DNA of 47,107 nucleotides, taken from NCBI GenBank assembly GCA_017852835.1, contig JAFMKS010000002.1:1-47107 (forward strand). Reading direction: 5' to 3'. The first letter of the stretch is position 1. Each line of letters starts with the position of its first letter. Below the pieces are notes generated by a model. That model did not search any database. It saw only the letters and a program-made list of their open reading frames with translations, and was not told the origin of the DNA. The stretch is from Paracoccaceae bacterium. GTDB lineage: Bacteria > Pseudomonadota > Alphaproteobacteria > Rhodobacterales > Rhodobacteraceae. Positions 27,476 through 37,499 of the stretch are shown in pieces. A program made the position numbers and the translations under genes.

Positions 27476-28996
27476 ATGGCACCAAAACCCGTTGTTTTAT
27501 GTATTTTGGATGGTTGGGGCGCACGATCTGATGCAGAGGCGAACGCGCCCGTATTGGCCCACACGCCAAACTTTGATCGCATTATGCAGCAGTGCCCGAA
27601 TACGCAACTTATCACGCATGGACGTGATGTCGGCCTACCCACTGGACAGATGGGAAATTCCGAAGTGGGACACACCAACATTGGCGCAGGACGTGTTGTT
27701 GCAATGGACCTTGGGCAAATCGATTTGGCGATTGAGGATGGGTCATATGCGAACAATCCTGCGTTGATGGACTACATCGGCTCGCTTAAAAAAACAGATG
27801 GTCGTGCGCATGTAATGTCATTGATATCGGATGGGGGCGTACATGGTCATATCGCGCATCTTATCGCTACGTTGCGTATTTTAACCGATGCGGGCGTTGC
27901 TGTTGTTTTGCATGCCATTACGGACGGACGCGATGTTGCGCCATCATCCGCTGCGGATTTTCTGTATCGCTTGATCGGTGATCTGCCAAACGGTGTGGTG
28001 ATTGGCACCGTAACAGGCCGTTATTTCGCAATGGATCGCGACAATAGATGGGAACGCGTCGCAACCGCCTATAATGCGATTGTTAATGGTGTATCTGATG
28101 TGCGTGCGGACACCGCGGAAGAGGTAATTAAGTCAAACTATGCGGCGGATGTTAGCGATGAATTCATCCCAGCAACCGTCTTAGGCGACTATCAAGGGGC
28201 CCAAGATGGGGATGCATTTTTCTGTATGAATTTCCGCGCCGACCGTGCCCGCGAAATTTTGCGTGCAATTGGTGAAACCGAATTTGACGAATTTGATGTG
28301 GGTACCCGTCCCCAGTGGTCAATGGTGTTGGGCATGGTGGAATATTCAACGTCCCATAATGACTATATGCGCACCTGTTTCCCGAAACAAAAGCATGTCA
28401 ATACATTGGGTGAATGGGTCGCGAAATCGGGCAAGTCACAATTCAGACTCGCAGAAACAGAAAAATACCCCCATGTCACGTTTTTCCTTAATGGCGGAAA
28501 AGAGCAGCCTGAAGAGGGTGAGGCACGCTATATGGCACCTTCACCCAAAGTGGCGACCTATGATCTGCAACCTGAAATGTCTGCGGGTGAAGTGACCGAT
28601 GAGTTCGTCCAAGCAATCGAGGCAGGGTATGATTTGATCGTCACGAATTACGCAAACCCAGACATGGTTGGACATACTGGTGATTTGAACGCGGCGATCA
28701 AAGCTTGTGAGGCCGTTGATCAAGGATTGGGACGTGTTTTGGCCGCGTTGGAAAACGTAGGCGGCGCCATGATTGTGACCGCAGATCATGGAAATTGCGA
28801 AACCATGATTGATCCAGAAACGGGCGGACCACATACGGCGCATACCATCAATTTGGTCCCAGCCGTCTTGGTGGGTGGTGATGCAAACACCACACTGCGC
28901 AATGGTGGTCGGCTTGCGGATTTGGCGCCTACCTTGCTCGATTTGATGCAGCTTGATAAGCCTACTGAAATGACTGGAGAGAGCCTGTTAGTTTGA
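27476..28996 (+). CDS. gpmI: 2,3-bisphosphoglycerate-independent phosphoglycerate mutase
   Basis: VVLCILDGWG; GNSEVGHTNIGAGR; TADHGNCETM; HTAHTINLVP. Confidence 0.96.
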   Translation: MAPKPVVLCILDGWGARSDAEANAPVLAHTPNFDRIMQQCPNTQLITHGRDVGLPTGQMGNSEVGHTNIGAGRVVAMDLGQIDLAIEDGSYANNPALMDYIGSLKKTDGRAHVMSLISDGGVHGHIAHLIATLRILTDAGVAVVLHAITDGRDVAPSSAADFLYRLIGDLPNGVVIGTVTGRYFAMDRDNRWERVATAYNAIVNGVSDVRADTAEEVIKSNYAADVSDEFIPATVLGDYQGAQDGDAFFCMNFRADRAREILRAIGETEFDEFDVGTRPQWSMVLGMVEYSTSHNDYMRTCFPKQKHVNTLGEWVAKSGKSQFRLAETEKYPHVTFFLNGGKEQPEEGEARYMAPSPKVATYDLQPEMSAGEVTDEFVQAIEAGYDLIVTNYANPDMVGHTGDLNAAIKACEAVDQGLGRVLAALENVGGAMIVTADHGNCETMIDPETGGPHTAHTINLVPAVLVGGDANTTLRNGGRLADLAPTLLDLMQLDKPTEMTGESLLV

Positions 28997-30138
28997 GGTA
29001 TGCAGCGTGCATAGGAATTTTGATTGTCGCTATTTTTTGGACGGCGACGCCCCTATTGGCGCAAAGTGATCTGGAATTTCAGGCACGACAGGCACAGCAA
29101 TCACTTGATAATGCATGGGACAAGCTGGAGCGGTCCAAATCGGCAAAGGCTCGAATTTCAGCGTTAACAGATGCAATTCTTAGTTTCGAAGAAAGTCTAA
29201 GTCTGGCGCGTGATAGTTTGCGCCAAATCTCCGTTCTTGAAGCACGCGCACAACAAAAACTGTCGGTAGAAGAAGAAGCCTACGCCGAATTAATAGGCGT
29301 TTTGTTGAGCATTGATAAATCCCCGATTCAGGCAGAATTACTGCACCCCGATGGTCCCATGGCCACAGCACGAGGTGGAATGTTGATTGCGGATCTGCTG
29401 CCCGCGCTAGAGGAAAAGGTACAATCCCTGCGTTCTGATCTTGAGGCGGCACGATATCTAAGTGAATTGCAATATCAGGTCACGCTGGACCTACAAGCGG
29501 GTCTTGTCGCGCTTCAGGAAACGCGCGCTGTGCTGGGACGTGCGATTGCTGACAGGGATGATTTACCAAAACGGTTTGTCGAAGATCCTGCACAAACGGC
29601 GATTTTATTAGCCGCGGCAGATACATTGGATATTTTTGCAGATGGCCTATCCCTAATCGCGAAAAATGAAGCAGAGGGGAGCCTACCCGATATCACCACA
29701 CGCAAAGGCACGCTGCCGATGCCAGTGCAGGGTAAAGTCATTCGTTATTTTAATGAGGCAGATGCCGCAGGGATAAAGCGCCCTGGAATCGTTGTGGCAA
29801 CCTCCGACAACGCTTTGGTGCGTACCCCGACCGCTGCAACCATTCGATATCGTGGGCCGCTTTTGGATTACGGTTTGGTCTCAATTTTAGAACCACAACA
29901 AGACATCCTTTACATTTTGGCTGGGCTGAGTACCGTCTACGGTGATATTGGTGAGGTTTTGCCAGCGGGCAGTCCCGTTGGGCTTATGGGCATGAGTGAA
30001 CTATTTGATGAAAAAAATTTGATTGAAACACTTAATGAGTCTGGTGGATTGCGCGGTGAAACAATTTATATAGAAGTGCGTGTCAACAAAGCACCAGAAA
30101 ATCCACTGACGTGGTTCGAAGAATTCGGAGTTAAATGA
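28993..30138 (+). CDS. EnvC-like murein hydrolase activator with degenerate LytM/M23 domain
   Basis: Signal peptide, coiled-coil region, C-terminal LytM-like LPMPVQGKVIRYFNE...; TTG start overlapping the gpmI stop. Confidence 0.8.
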   Translation: MRYAACIGILIVAIFWTATPLLAQSDLEFQARQAQQSLDNAWDKLERSKSAKARISALTDAILSFEESLSLARDSLRQISVLEARAQQKLSVEEEAYAELIGVLLSIDKSPIQAELLHPDGPMATARGGMLIADLLPALEEKVQSLRSDLEAARYLSELQYQVTLDLQAGLVALQETRAVLGRAIADRDDLPKRFVEDPAQTAILLAAADTLDIFADGLSLIAKNEAEGSLPDITTRKGTLPMPVQGKVIRYFNEADAAGIKRPGIVVATSDNALVRTPTAATIRYRGPLLDYGLVSILEPQQDILYILAGLSTVYGDIGEVLPAGSPVGLMGMSELFDEKNLIETLNESGGLRGETIYIEVRVNKAPENPLTWFEEFGVK

Positions 30139-31466
30139 TGAAAAAGACATTAATCGCAGTTGGGCTGGGGATTTCGTTGGGGGCCGTAACGTCATTTCAG
30201 TTGGCGGGTCCTGTGTTGGCACAGTCAGAAAATGACCGTAAGGAAATTTATGAACAACTTGATTTATTTGGCGATATCTTTGATCGCATTCGCGCGGAAT
30301 ATGTCGAAGAAGTTGACGAAAGCGCATTGATCGAGGCCGCGATCAACGGGATGCTGACATCGCTTGATCCTCATTCCAGTTATCTTGCGCCCAAAGCTGC
30401 AGAAGACATGCGAACCCAAACACGTGGTGAATTTGGGGGTCTCGGGATCGAAGTTACGATGGAAGAGGGATTTGTAAAAGTGGTCTCCCCAATCGATGGT
30501 ACGCCTGCATTTGATGCAGGTGTTGAAGCAGGCGATTTTATTACCCATGTCGATGGCGATAGCGTTCTGGGCTTAACATTGAACCAAGCGGTTGAACGGA
30601 TGCGTGGCCCTGTTGGATCAGATATCGTTGTCACGATTGTACGCGAGGGTGAACAAGAGCCGTTTGATTTGGAACTTACCCGCGATGTAATCGAATTGAC
30701 CGCAGCGCGTGCGCGTACTGAAGGCGACACTGTCGTGGTGCGCGTCACAACCTTTAACGATAACACCCGTAAAAACATTGTTGATGGGCTGAATAAGCAG
30801 CTCGAAGAAGCAGGTGGATTGGATAATATCAACGGTTTGGTTTTGGATTTGCGTAACAATCCAGGCGGACTGCTAAGTCAGGCGATCAAAGTGGCGGATG
30901 ATTTCCTAGAAAAAGGAGAAATTGTATCAACACGCGGTCGCAATCCAGAAGAGGGAGAGCGTTATAACGCCAAACCAGGCGACATCATTGATGGAAAACC
31001 CATTGTTGTTTTGATCAATGGTGGGTCCGCGTCTGCCTCTGAAATCGTTGCTGGTGCGTTGAAGGACCATCGTCGTGCGGTCATTGTTGGAACTCAAAGT
31101 TTCGGCAAAGGCTCGGTTCAAACCGTCATGCCATTGCGCGGCAGCGCTGCGATGCGACTGACCACATCGCGTTATTATACACCTTCTGGACGTTCGATCC
31201 AAAATTTGGGTGTGACACCTGATATTGTCGTGAAACAGCCACGCCGTCGACCAGTTGCGGAAAACGAAGAAGAGGGTATTCGTTTCAATTCCGAAGCAGA
31301 CCTGCGTGGTTCATTGTCTAATGACAGCCTAAGCGAAGAAGAAATTCGTCAGCTGGAAGAGGATCGTGAAAAGGCAGAAAATGCTGCCCGTTTGCGCGAT
31401 GATGACTATCAGTTGGCCTATGCAATTGATATCTTGCGCGGTATGTCAGCAATCAGTGCCGAATGA
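30135..31466 (+). CDS. ctpA: C-terminal processing peptidase (S41)
   Basis: PDZ domain; [56 protein letters not shown]. Confidence 0.94.
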   Translation: MMKKTLIAVGLGISLGAVTSFQLAGPVLAQSENDRKEIYEQLDLFGDIFDRIRAEYVEEVDESALIEAAINGMLTSLDPHSSYLAPKAAEDMRTQTRGEFGGLGIEVTMEEGFVKVVSPIDGTPAFDAGVEAGDFITHVDGDSVLGLTLNQAVERMRGPVGSDIVVTIVREGEQEPFDLELTRDVIELTAARARTEGDTVVVRVTTFNDNTRKNIVDGLNKQLEEAGGLDNINGLVLDLRNNPGGLLSQAIKVADDFLEKGEIVSTRGRNPEEGERYNAKPGDIIDGKPIVVLINGGSASASEIVAGALKDHRRAVIVGTQSFGKGSVQTVMPLRGSAAMRLTTSRYYTPSGRSIQNLGVTPDIVVKQPRRRPVAENEEEGIRFNSEADLRGSLSNDSLSEEEIRQLEEDREKAENAARLRDDDYQLAYAIDILRGMSAISAE

Positions 31467-31960
31467 TTATGACGCGGACACCCGAAGAAATTGCACGACT
31501 GCCCTATCGTAAAAATGTTGGCGTCATGCTCGTTAATTCTGACGACAGGGTTTTTGTTGGGCGCCGCATTGATATGAAGGGTCCACATTGGCAAATGCCA
31601 CAAGGCGGAATTGACCCAGGTGAAAGCCCCAAAGAAGCCGCGCTGCGTGAACTTGAGGAAGAAACTGGTGTTTCTCGTGATTTGGTTCGGATCGAGGCCG
31701 AAAACGAAGATTGGCTTGCCTATGATTTGCCGCTTGAATTGTTGGATAAACTTTGGGGCGGAAAATATCGCGGGCAGGAACAAAAATGGTTCCGCATGCG
31801 GTTTTTAGGTTCGGATGCTCAGGTGAATATTGAAACGGACCATCCAGAATTTGTTGAATGGAAATGGATCGACCAGTCTGAAATGGTTGATGCCATTGTT
31901 CCGTTCAAACGGGATGTTTACATCGCAGTTTTGGATCAGATTGGAACTGCAAAACCCTAG
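31463..31960 (+). CDS. rppH: RNA pyrophosphohydrolase (Nudix)
   Basis: [41 protein letters not shown] Nudix box. Confidence 0.94.
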   Translation: MIMTRTPEEIARLPYRKNVGVMLVNSDDRVFVGRRIDMKGPHWQMPQGGIDPGESPKEAALRELEEETGVSRDLVRIEAENEDWLAYDLPLELLDKLWGGKYRGQEQKWFRMRFLGSDAQVNIETDHPEFVEWKWIDQSEMVDAIVPFKRDVYIAVLDQIGTAKP

Positions 31961-33246
31961 ACGAAATAAACATAGAAATCGCGCAATGCCTCCCCCTCTA
32001 AATCGCGGGTTTTGCGGTGCTCTTTTTCCTTCATAAAGATGTGATTATCTGCCAATTCCGCACCTACGGCGGTACACAGATCCGTGTCAGCACGCAAATC
32101 TGCAATCGCTGATTTCAAATCAATTCCGCTGCTCTCTTTGGCGTCTTGTTTTTCGAAACCATCCCCTGATTCGGCAGGGGGCAACTCATAACCGTTCTCC
32201 AACCCCAGCCGCGCCGCCTGTAGTACGGCTGCAACTGCAGTGTACGGGTTGGCGCTTGCATCCGCGGTTCGGTGTTCTAGGCGTGCTTTCTTGCCGCCTT
32301 CGCCGCTGACGCGCGTTGTCACATTTCGGTGATCACCCCCCCAATTTTGCCAAAACCCTGACAGTGATCCTGGTTGCAATCGTTGATAGGAATTTGCCGT
32401 TGGTGCGATCAATCCAGCCAATCCCTTGTGATGACGATATAGACCAGCAACACATCCCTTGGCCAAATCGTTCATATTATCTGGTCCGCCAACAGGACCA
32501 GAGGACAGCGCGTTGTTCCCGTTGTCGTCAACAAACGAAAAGTTAATATGCATCCCCGAACCGCCTGCCTCTGCGATAGGTTTGGGCATAAATGACAGGA
32601 TCAAACCATGCTCTAAGGCGATTTCGCGCGCCATCTGGCGGAATAATACGATATCATCCACCGCCTTTAACGCATCATCGAATGTCAACGTATATTCAAA
32701 TTGGGGACTGTCGTATTCGCTGGTGATCATATCCAGCGAAAATCCCAACTGTTCCGCGCATTCCCAAATCGCATCATTGAAACGTAGGGGATCTGACATC
32801 ATGCCTGTTCCATAAACTACGGCACCTGGCGTATCATAGGGGCGTAATCGCCCTGTATCATCCGCCTGTAGTGCGAAGGCCTCAAGTTCGATCCCGACTT
32901 TTGGCTGCAGCCCATGTGCGCCCCAAGCGGTGATTGCACGTTTCAACGCCCCCCTTGGGCACAAACCTAACGGTGCACCCGCGTCGTCATAAAGATCACC
33001 TAAAACAACATGGGTTGAACGCTCCCACCCCTCCCGAATATCCGCCTCTGCCCAGCGCAGTTCCATATCGGGCAGGCCCTGCATCATCATTGCGCCTGGG
33101 GCGTCCAATAGGTCCTTGTCATAATGCACCCCAAAGGTAGATCGACAAAAACGGGAACTGTCCGTCCCAATTTTGGAATTCGGCAGGTATTTTCCACGCA
33201 GGATGGAAAGGTGGTCGCAAAACATTGCGCGTAGTCGTGTGTTCAT
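31957..33246 (-). CDS. Glutamine-synthetase-like ligase (PuuA/IpuC-type candidate)
   Basis: [56 protein letters not shown] catalytic motifs retained but not canonical GlnA. Confidence 0.85.
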   Translation of the reverse strand: MNTRLRAMFCDHLSILRGKYLPNSKIGTDSSRFCRSTFGVHYDKDLLDAPGAMMMQGLPDMELRWAEADIREGWERSTHVVLGDLYDDAGAPLGLCPRGALKRAITAWGAHGLQPKVGIELEAFALQADDTGRLRPYDTPGAVVYGTGMMSDPLRFNDAIWECAEQLGFSLDMITSEYDSPQFEYTLTFDDALKAVDDIVLFRQMAREIALEHGLILSFMPKPIAEAGGSGMHINFSFVDDNGNNALSSGPVGGPDNMNDLAKGCVAGLYRHHKGLAGLIAPTANSYQRLQPGSLSGFWQNWGGDHRNVTTRVSGEGGKKARLEHRTADASANPYTAVAAVLQAARLGLENGYELPPAESGDGFEKQDAKESSGIDLKSAIADLRADTDLCTAVGAELADNHIFMKEKEHRKTRDLEGEALRDFYVYFV

Positions 33247-33257
33247 AATCTCTCCCC

Positions 33258-34517
33258 TTATTTTGTTGTGATGCGGACAGGCAGCGATTTGATGCCACCG
33301 ACAAAGTTTGATCGCAAAAATTGATGTGGTCCCGTCGCTTCGATGGACGTGATCCGTTTTGAGAGTTCTTGAAACAAAACTCTTACCTCAAGCCGGGCCA
33401 ACCACATGCCCAAACAAACATGCGGTCCCTGTTGTCCAAAGGACAGGTGTTTATTTTGCATTCGCGCCAAGTTCACACGAAACGGATCGTCAAATGCGCG
33501 TTCATCACGGTTGGCGGATGCAAACCAAAATAACACTTTGCCTCCAGCCTTCATGGTTTTGCCATGTGCGTCATAGTCTTGGGTCAGAGTACGCCTGAAA
33601 TACAGTGCAGGTGTGGCCCAACGGATGATTTCATCCGCTGCGGTTTCCCACACCTTGGGGTTAGTCTGCATTTGTTCCAATAGTTCGGGTTGATGGCACA
33701 TTGCCTGCATGCCAGCGGCAATGGAATATCGGGTGGTATCATTTCCCGCCGCAACCAAAAGGCAAAAGAAATTTCTGAACTCTTCCTCTGAAATGACATT
33801 CCCATCTTTGTCTGGCTGACGGATCATATGCAAAATGCCGTCGTCATCGCCAGATGCCTCTTTCCGCTTTAACAAATCCTTTGCGTATAGGAATAGTTCG
33901 GCACCCGCAGGTGAATTAAAGGGCATCATGCGAAATTCATCGGTATCCATTTGATCCAAAACGTGATCTGTGAAATCGGGATCTGTATTCGCAATCAGCG
34001 CATCACCCTTTTCCACCAGCCAAGGTAGGTCCTCTTCTGGCAGGCCCAAAATGCGCCCCAACATACGCATAGGTAATTCGCGTGCGATGGTTTTAGTCGC
34101 GTCAAATTCGTTTAATTGTAAAACATCGTCCAAGATTTCTGCACATAGGGTGCGAATGTCCTCTTCGAATTTTGCGATCACAGGGCCTGAAAATGCCTTG
34201 GCGACCTTCATCCGTGTTTTCATATGTTCAGGTGCGTCTGTTTCCTGAAATGTTCGCCGCGCCAGATATTCTTCGTAGGTTTGATCCTCCATTCGGATCC
34301 CGCGTGCCGAGGAAAACACAGCGGTGTTGCGGTTCATTTCACAAATATCTTGATGCCGTGTGATGGACCAAAACCCAATCCCATCGTTGTAATCCGTCCA
34401 ATGAATTGGGTCCGTATCCCGCAAACGACGAAACGTATTGTGTGGAACGCCATTGGTAAACGTGTCGTGATCCGTCAAATCCGCAAATCCATCATCTGTT
34501 GGTGTCCAAGTTGTCAT
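33258..34517 (-). CDS. Cytochrome P450
   Basis: AAGNDTTRYSIAAG I-helix, DEIIRW ExxR, HLSFGQQGPHVCLGMWLAR heme loop. Confidence 0.95.
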   Translation of the reverse strand: MTTWTPTDDGFADLTDHDTFTNGVPHNTFRRLRDTDPIHWTDYNDGIGFWSITRHQDICEMNRNTAVFSSARGIRMEDQTYEEYLARRTFQETDAPEHMKTRMKVAKAFSGPVIAKFEEDIRTLCAEILDDVLQLNEFDATKTIARELPMRMLGRILGLPEEDLPWLVEKGDALIANTDPDFTDHVLDQMDTDEFRMMPFNSPAGAELFLYAKDLLKRKEASGDDDGILHMIRQPDKDGNVISEEEFRNFFCLLVAAGNDTTRYSIAAGMQAMCHQPELLEQMQTNPKVWETAADEIIRWATPALYFRRTLTQDYDAHGKTMKAGGKVLFWFASANRDERAFDDPFRVNLARMQNKHLSFGQQGPHVCLGMWLARLEVRVLFQELSKRITSIEATGPHQFLRSNFVGGIKSLPVRITTK

Positions 34518-34585
34518 ACGCATTCCTGTTGTGTTGTTGTTTTACCCCACACTACTGTAAGCATACCGCAAAGAGAGGGAAGTCG

Positions 34586-35308
34586 ATGAAAATTGCCATT
34601 TTGATGACGAATACGGATGAAAGCGATTTTGCGCAGCGTCACCCCAAAGATGGCGAGAAGTTCACCGATTTTATCCAACTCGTGCGCCCAGAATGGGAAA
34701 CAGTTGTCTTTTCTGTCAAGGATGGCAATTTCCCGTCTGATATTGGTGAATTTGATGGGTTTATGATTACGGGTAGCCCCGCATCGGTTGGGGATAGTGC
34801 TGATTGGATCAATAGGTTGTTGTCCTTGATCCAAGATATTCATGTGAGCAGGATTCCCATGTTTGGAGCGTGCTTTGGTCATCAGGCGATTGCTGTTGCC
34901 TTGGGTGGCACCTTGATGCGAAATCCGCAAGGATGGGGTCACGGCGTTTTGCGTACCCGGGGCATGGAACCATTTCCATGGGGTGATCAAATGGGGGAAA
35001 TTGATCTTTACGCCTCGCATATTGAACAAGTATCGCAACTGCCGAGCGGCGCCCGCAGAATTGCGTCTTCTGAGGGGTGCGAAAACGCGGGGTTCACTTT
35101 GGGTGATCATATCTTTACGATCCAACATCACCCCGAAATGACGCATAATTTCATTTCTGCCTTGGTTGATGAATTGCAAGACTATGTTGGATACGACGTC
35201 ACCCAACACGCCAGAACTGAACTGAGCACCCGCCGTGCGGATCGTGAGCAATTTGCACAGTGGGTTGCCCAATTTATTGAACATGGCGCGTCCAAACGTT
35301 CATCATAA
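34586..35308 (+). CDS. Type 1 (class I) glutamine amidotransferase-like hydrolase
   Basis: MKIAILMTNTD; nucleophile loop PMFGACFGHQAIA; IQHHPEMT catalytic His. Confidence 0.88.
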   Translation: MKIAILMTNTDESDFAQRHPKDGEKFTDFIQLVRPEWETVVFSVKDGNFPSDIGEFDGFMITGSPASVGDSADWINRLLSLIQDIHVSRIPMFGACFGHQAIAVALGGTLMRNPQGWGHGVLRTRGMEPFPWGDQMGEIDLYASHIEQVSQLPSGARRIASSEGCENAGFTLGDHIFTIQHHPEMTHNFISALVDELQDYVGYDVTQHARTELSTRRADREQFAQWVAQFIEHGASKRSS

Positions 35309-36535
35309 TTTGATTACACCCTCGGCTATCCAATGATCCAGAATGGCAAGCGCTGTTTCTGAAAACTCTGGATCGTTGATATGGCAGTCCAACTCTATCA
35401 ACTCTACATTTTGGGGACGTGTCTCTCGCGTTTCCTGAATAAAGGCGTCCAACCCCTGTTTGTTGTGTAGTGGTGCGCCCTCTCGGTCCCATTCATTGCA
35501 GCCTAGGGTCGGCAGGATGTATGTTGTTTTGCCTTGCGCCCCCGCCAATCGTTCGTTGAATTCCCGCGCAACTTTGCGACGTTCATCATCGTTCAAAACG
35601 ATTGAAGTGATCAGACGATTATGGGCATGGCTGTCGCGTTCTTGGAAGTGTGCTGGGATGTCTTGCCATCCGATCAAATCGACCAAATCATAGCATGCAG
35701 GTGCAATAATTTGTGGTATCCCTGCTTTGCCCGCATTTGTCATACGGTCAGGCCCCGCTGTTATGCCAGAGCCAAAAATCTGGTTACAAATTTCTTGTGG
35801 GGCAAAGTCCATTACGGCTGCAAATTGTCCCTGCGATGCGAGAGATTCGAACGCCCGCCCGCCCATTCCAGTGGCGTGAAACACGGCCACTTCGAACCCG
35901 CGTTTTTCCAATTCTGGCTTGAGTGTCACCATATAGTGTAGGATCGTTTTGCCAAACGAAGTCATTCCGATCAGGGGTTTTTCGCGTTTGGGCGCCTCAA
36001 CCGCGCGTGCGGCACCCAATACGGCGCCAGCGGCCTGGGACAGGGATGATTTGCAGATCGAATTCAAACCATACAATCCCCCTGCCCACAGGATCATCTG
36101 AACATCTGCGGCCAATCGTTCCGGGGGCAGCATTGCCGAAAATGAAACAGTGGAAACGATGTATTTTGGAACACCAAGAGGGAGCGCCTGACAAACATCC
36201 AATGCCAAGTCTGTTCCCATACTGCCGCCCAGAATGATGGCACCATGAATGCGACCCGCAAGATAAAGTTCGAGTGCCTTCGCCGCTGCGCCATTTGCCA
36301 TGATTTGCATCGCGACGTTTTCGTCTTCGCTTGCGATTGCGGCCTCGATGGTGCTGCCACCGGATTTCGCGATGTCGTGTTTTGAAATATCGGTAGGAAC
36401 ACTTGGATCACCCAGAACGCTAACGTCCATTGTTAAAACACCGCCCCCTTGGGCACGAATGAGATCACATAGATAATTTAATTCGTCATCTTTTGTGTCA
36501 TATGTTCCGATGACTAGGATCGTTTTATCAAACAT
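35303..36535 (-). CDS. Tm-1-like ATP-binding domain protein (UPF0261)
   Basis: MFDKTILVIGTYDTKDDELNYL; GGSMGTDLALDVCQALPLGVPKYIVST; ATGMGGRAFESL. Confidence 0.9.
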   Translation of the reverse strand: MFDKTILVIGTYDTKDDELNYLCDLIRAQGGGVLTMDVSVLGDPSVPTDISKHDIAKSGGSTIEAAIASEDENVAMQIMANGAAAKALELYLAGRIHGAIILGGSMGTDLALDVCQALPLGVPKYIVSTVSFSAMLPPERLAADVQMILWAGGLYGLNSICKSSLSQAAGAVLGAARAVEAPKREKPLIGMTSFGKTILHYMVTLKPELEKRGFEVAVFHATGMGGRAFESLASQGQFAAVMDFAPQEICNQIFGSGITAGPDRMTNAGKAGIPQIIAPACYDLVDLIGWQDIPAHFQERDSHAHNRLITSIVLNDDERRKVAREFNERLAGAQGKTTYILPTLGCNEWDREGAPLHNKQGLDAFIQETRETRPQNVELIELDCHINDPEFSETALAILDHWIAEGVIKL

Positions 36536-36545
36536 AGAAATCCCC

Positions 36546-37499
36546 TTAATCGCTATTTTCGTTTCCCATGAATTGTTCCGACAAAACCCGAGCGCGTTCA
36601 ATAAAATGTCGTGATCGTGCGGCCGCATTTTCAATATTTGGACGGTCAACGATCCAACCCACATAGGTCAGACTACGCAGCACAAGGAACATCAGAACAA
36701 ATCGCGGATCTAAATCCCGTCGTGTTCGATACCCCTCCATCAGCGCTTTGGCCTTATCTTGAAAATCATGGGTTTCGATTTGTTTCAACAGAATGGTCGC
36801 GATGTCGAATAATCGAAATCCAAACCCGCAGTCATCGAAATCCAAAAACGTGATGTCATTTTCATCAATCATCACGTTGTCAGGGATCAGATCCGCATGG
36901 ATCAGGCCATAATCAAGCGTGTCCTCTAAATGTGAAAGCGCCTCATTCATTTGGTCTTGGATTTGGGTAAAGATATAACGTTCATCAGGCAACAGATCAG
37001 GATTGTCCCAAAACCGTCCCCAAAACGGCTGCGCCCCAACCAGGCCCAAGCGGTCCCAAGAATGTCGTGAAAAGTTTTTGGGCGGGGACCACGCGTCCGC
37101 CGTATCATGGAATTCGGCTAGGCGTACACCCAGGTCATGATAGATTTGTGTGATCCTGTCGACATTCGGGTCCGATGACAAAACATCCGACATTGTTTTT
37201 CCCGAAACCCAACTGACTGCGGTAAAGTGGTCGCCTTCATGAGCGATGACAAAACGATTGTTTTTGGCAGCAATTGCATTGGGCACGCTGCAGTTTGCTG
37301 CCTTCATCGCGTGCATTAAGCACAGTTCGGATTCAATTCTCGTCGCATCCTGATACCCAGCTCGATGTTTACGAATAACAATTTTACCACGCTCGGTTTG
37401 TGCGCAATAGATCGTGTTTTCGCGCGCGGCAAGTAATTGGAAACTGTCCGGATCAAAGTCCCAGTATTGCGTCAGTTCTGGGCCAAGGTTGTCCATCAC
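36546..37499 (-). CDS. Small-molecule kinase of the APH/ThrB-like (hydroxylysine-kinase-like) family
   Basis: YGLIHADLIPDNVM catalytic loop and ITFLDFDDCGFGFRLFDIA metal-binding motif. Confidence 0.88.
   Translation of the reverse strand: MMDNLGPELTQYWDFDPDSFQLLAARENTIYCAQTERGKIVIRKHRAGYQDATRIESELCLMHAMKAANCSVPNAIAAKNNRFVIAHEGDHFTAVSWVSGKTMSDVLSSDPNVDRITQIYHDLGVRLAEFHDTADAWSPPKNFSRHSWDRLGLVGAQPFWGRFWDNPDLLPDERYIFTQIQDQMNEALSHLEDTLDYGLIHADLIPDNVMIDENDITFLDFDDCGFGFRLFDIATILLKQIETHDFQDKAKALMEGYRTRRDLDPRFVLMFLVLRSLTYVGWIVDRPNIENAAARSRHFIERARVLSEQFMGNENSD

Noticed and set aside
33399-33440. P450 heme loop with an apparent extra residue (FGQQGPHVCLG)
   Set aside because: A FGGxGxHxCxG-type loop with one additional residue is common in CYP125/CYP142-like P450s, so not anomalous.
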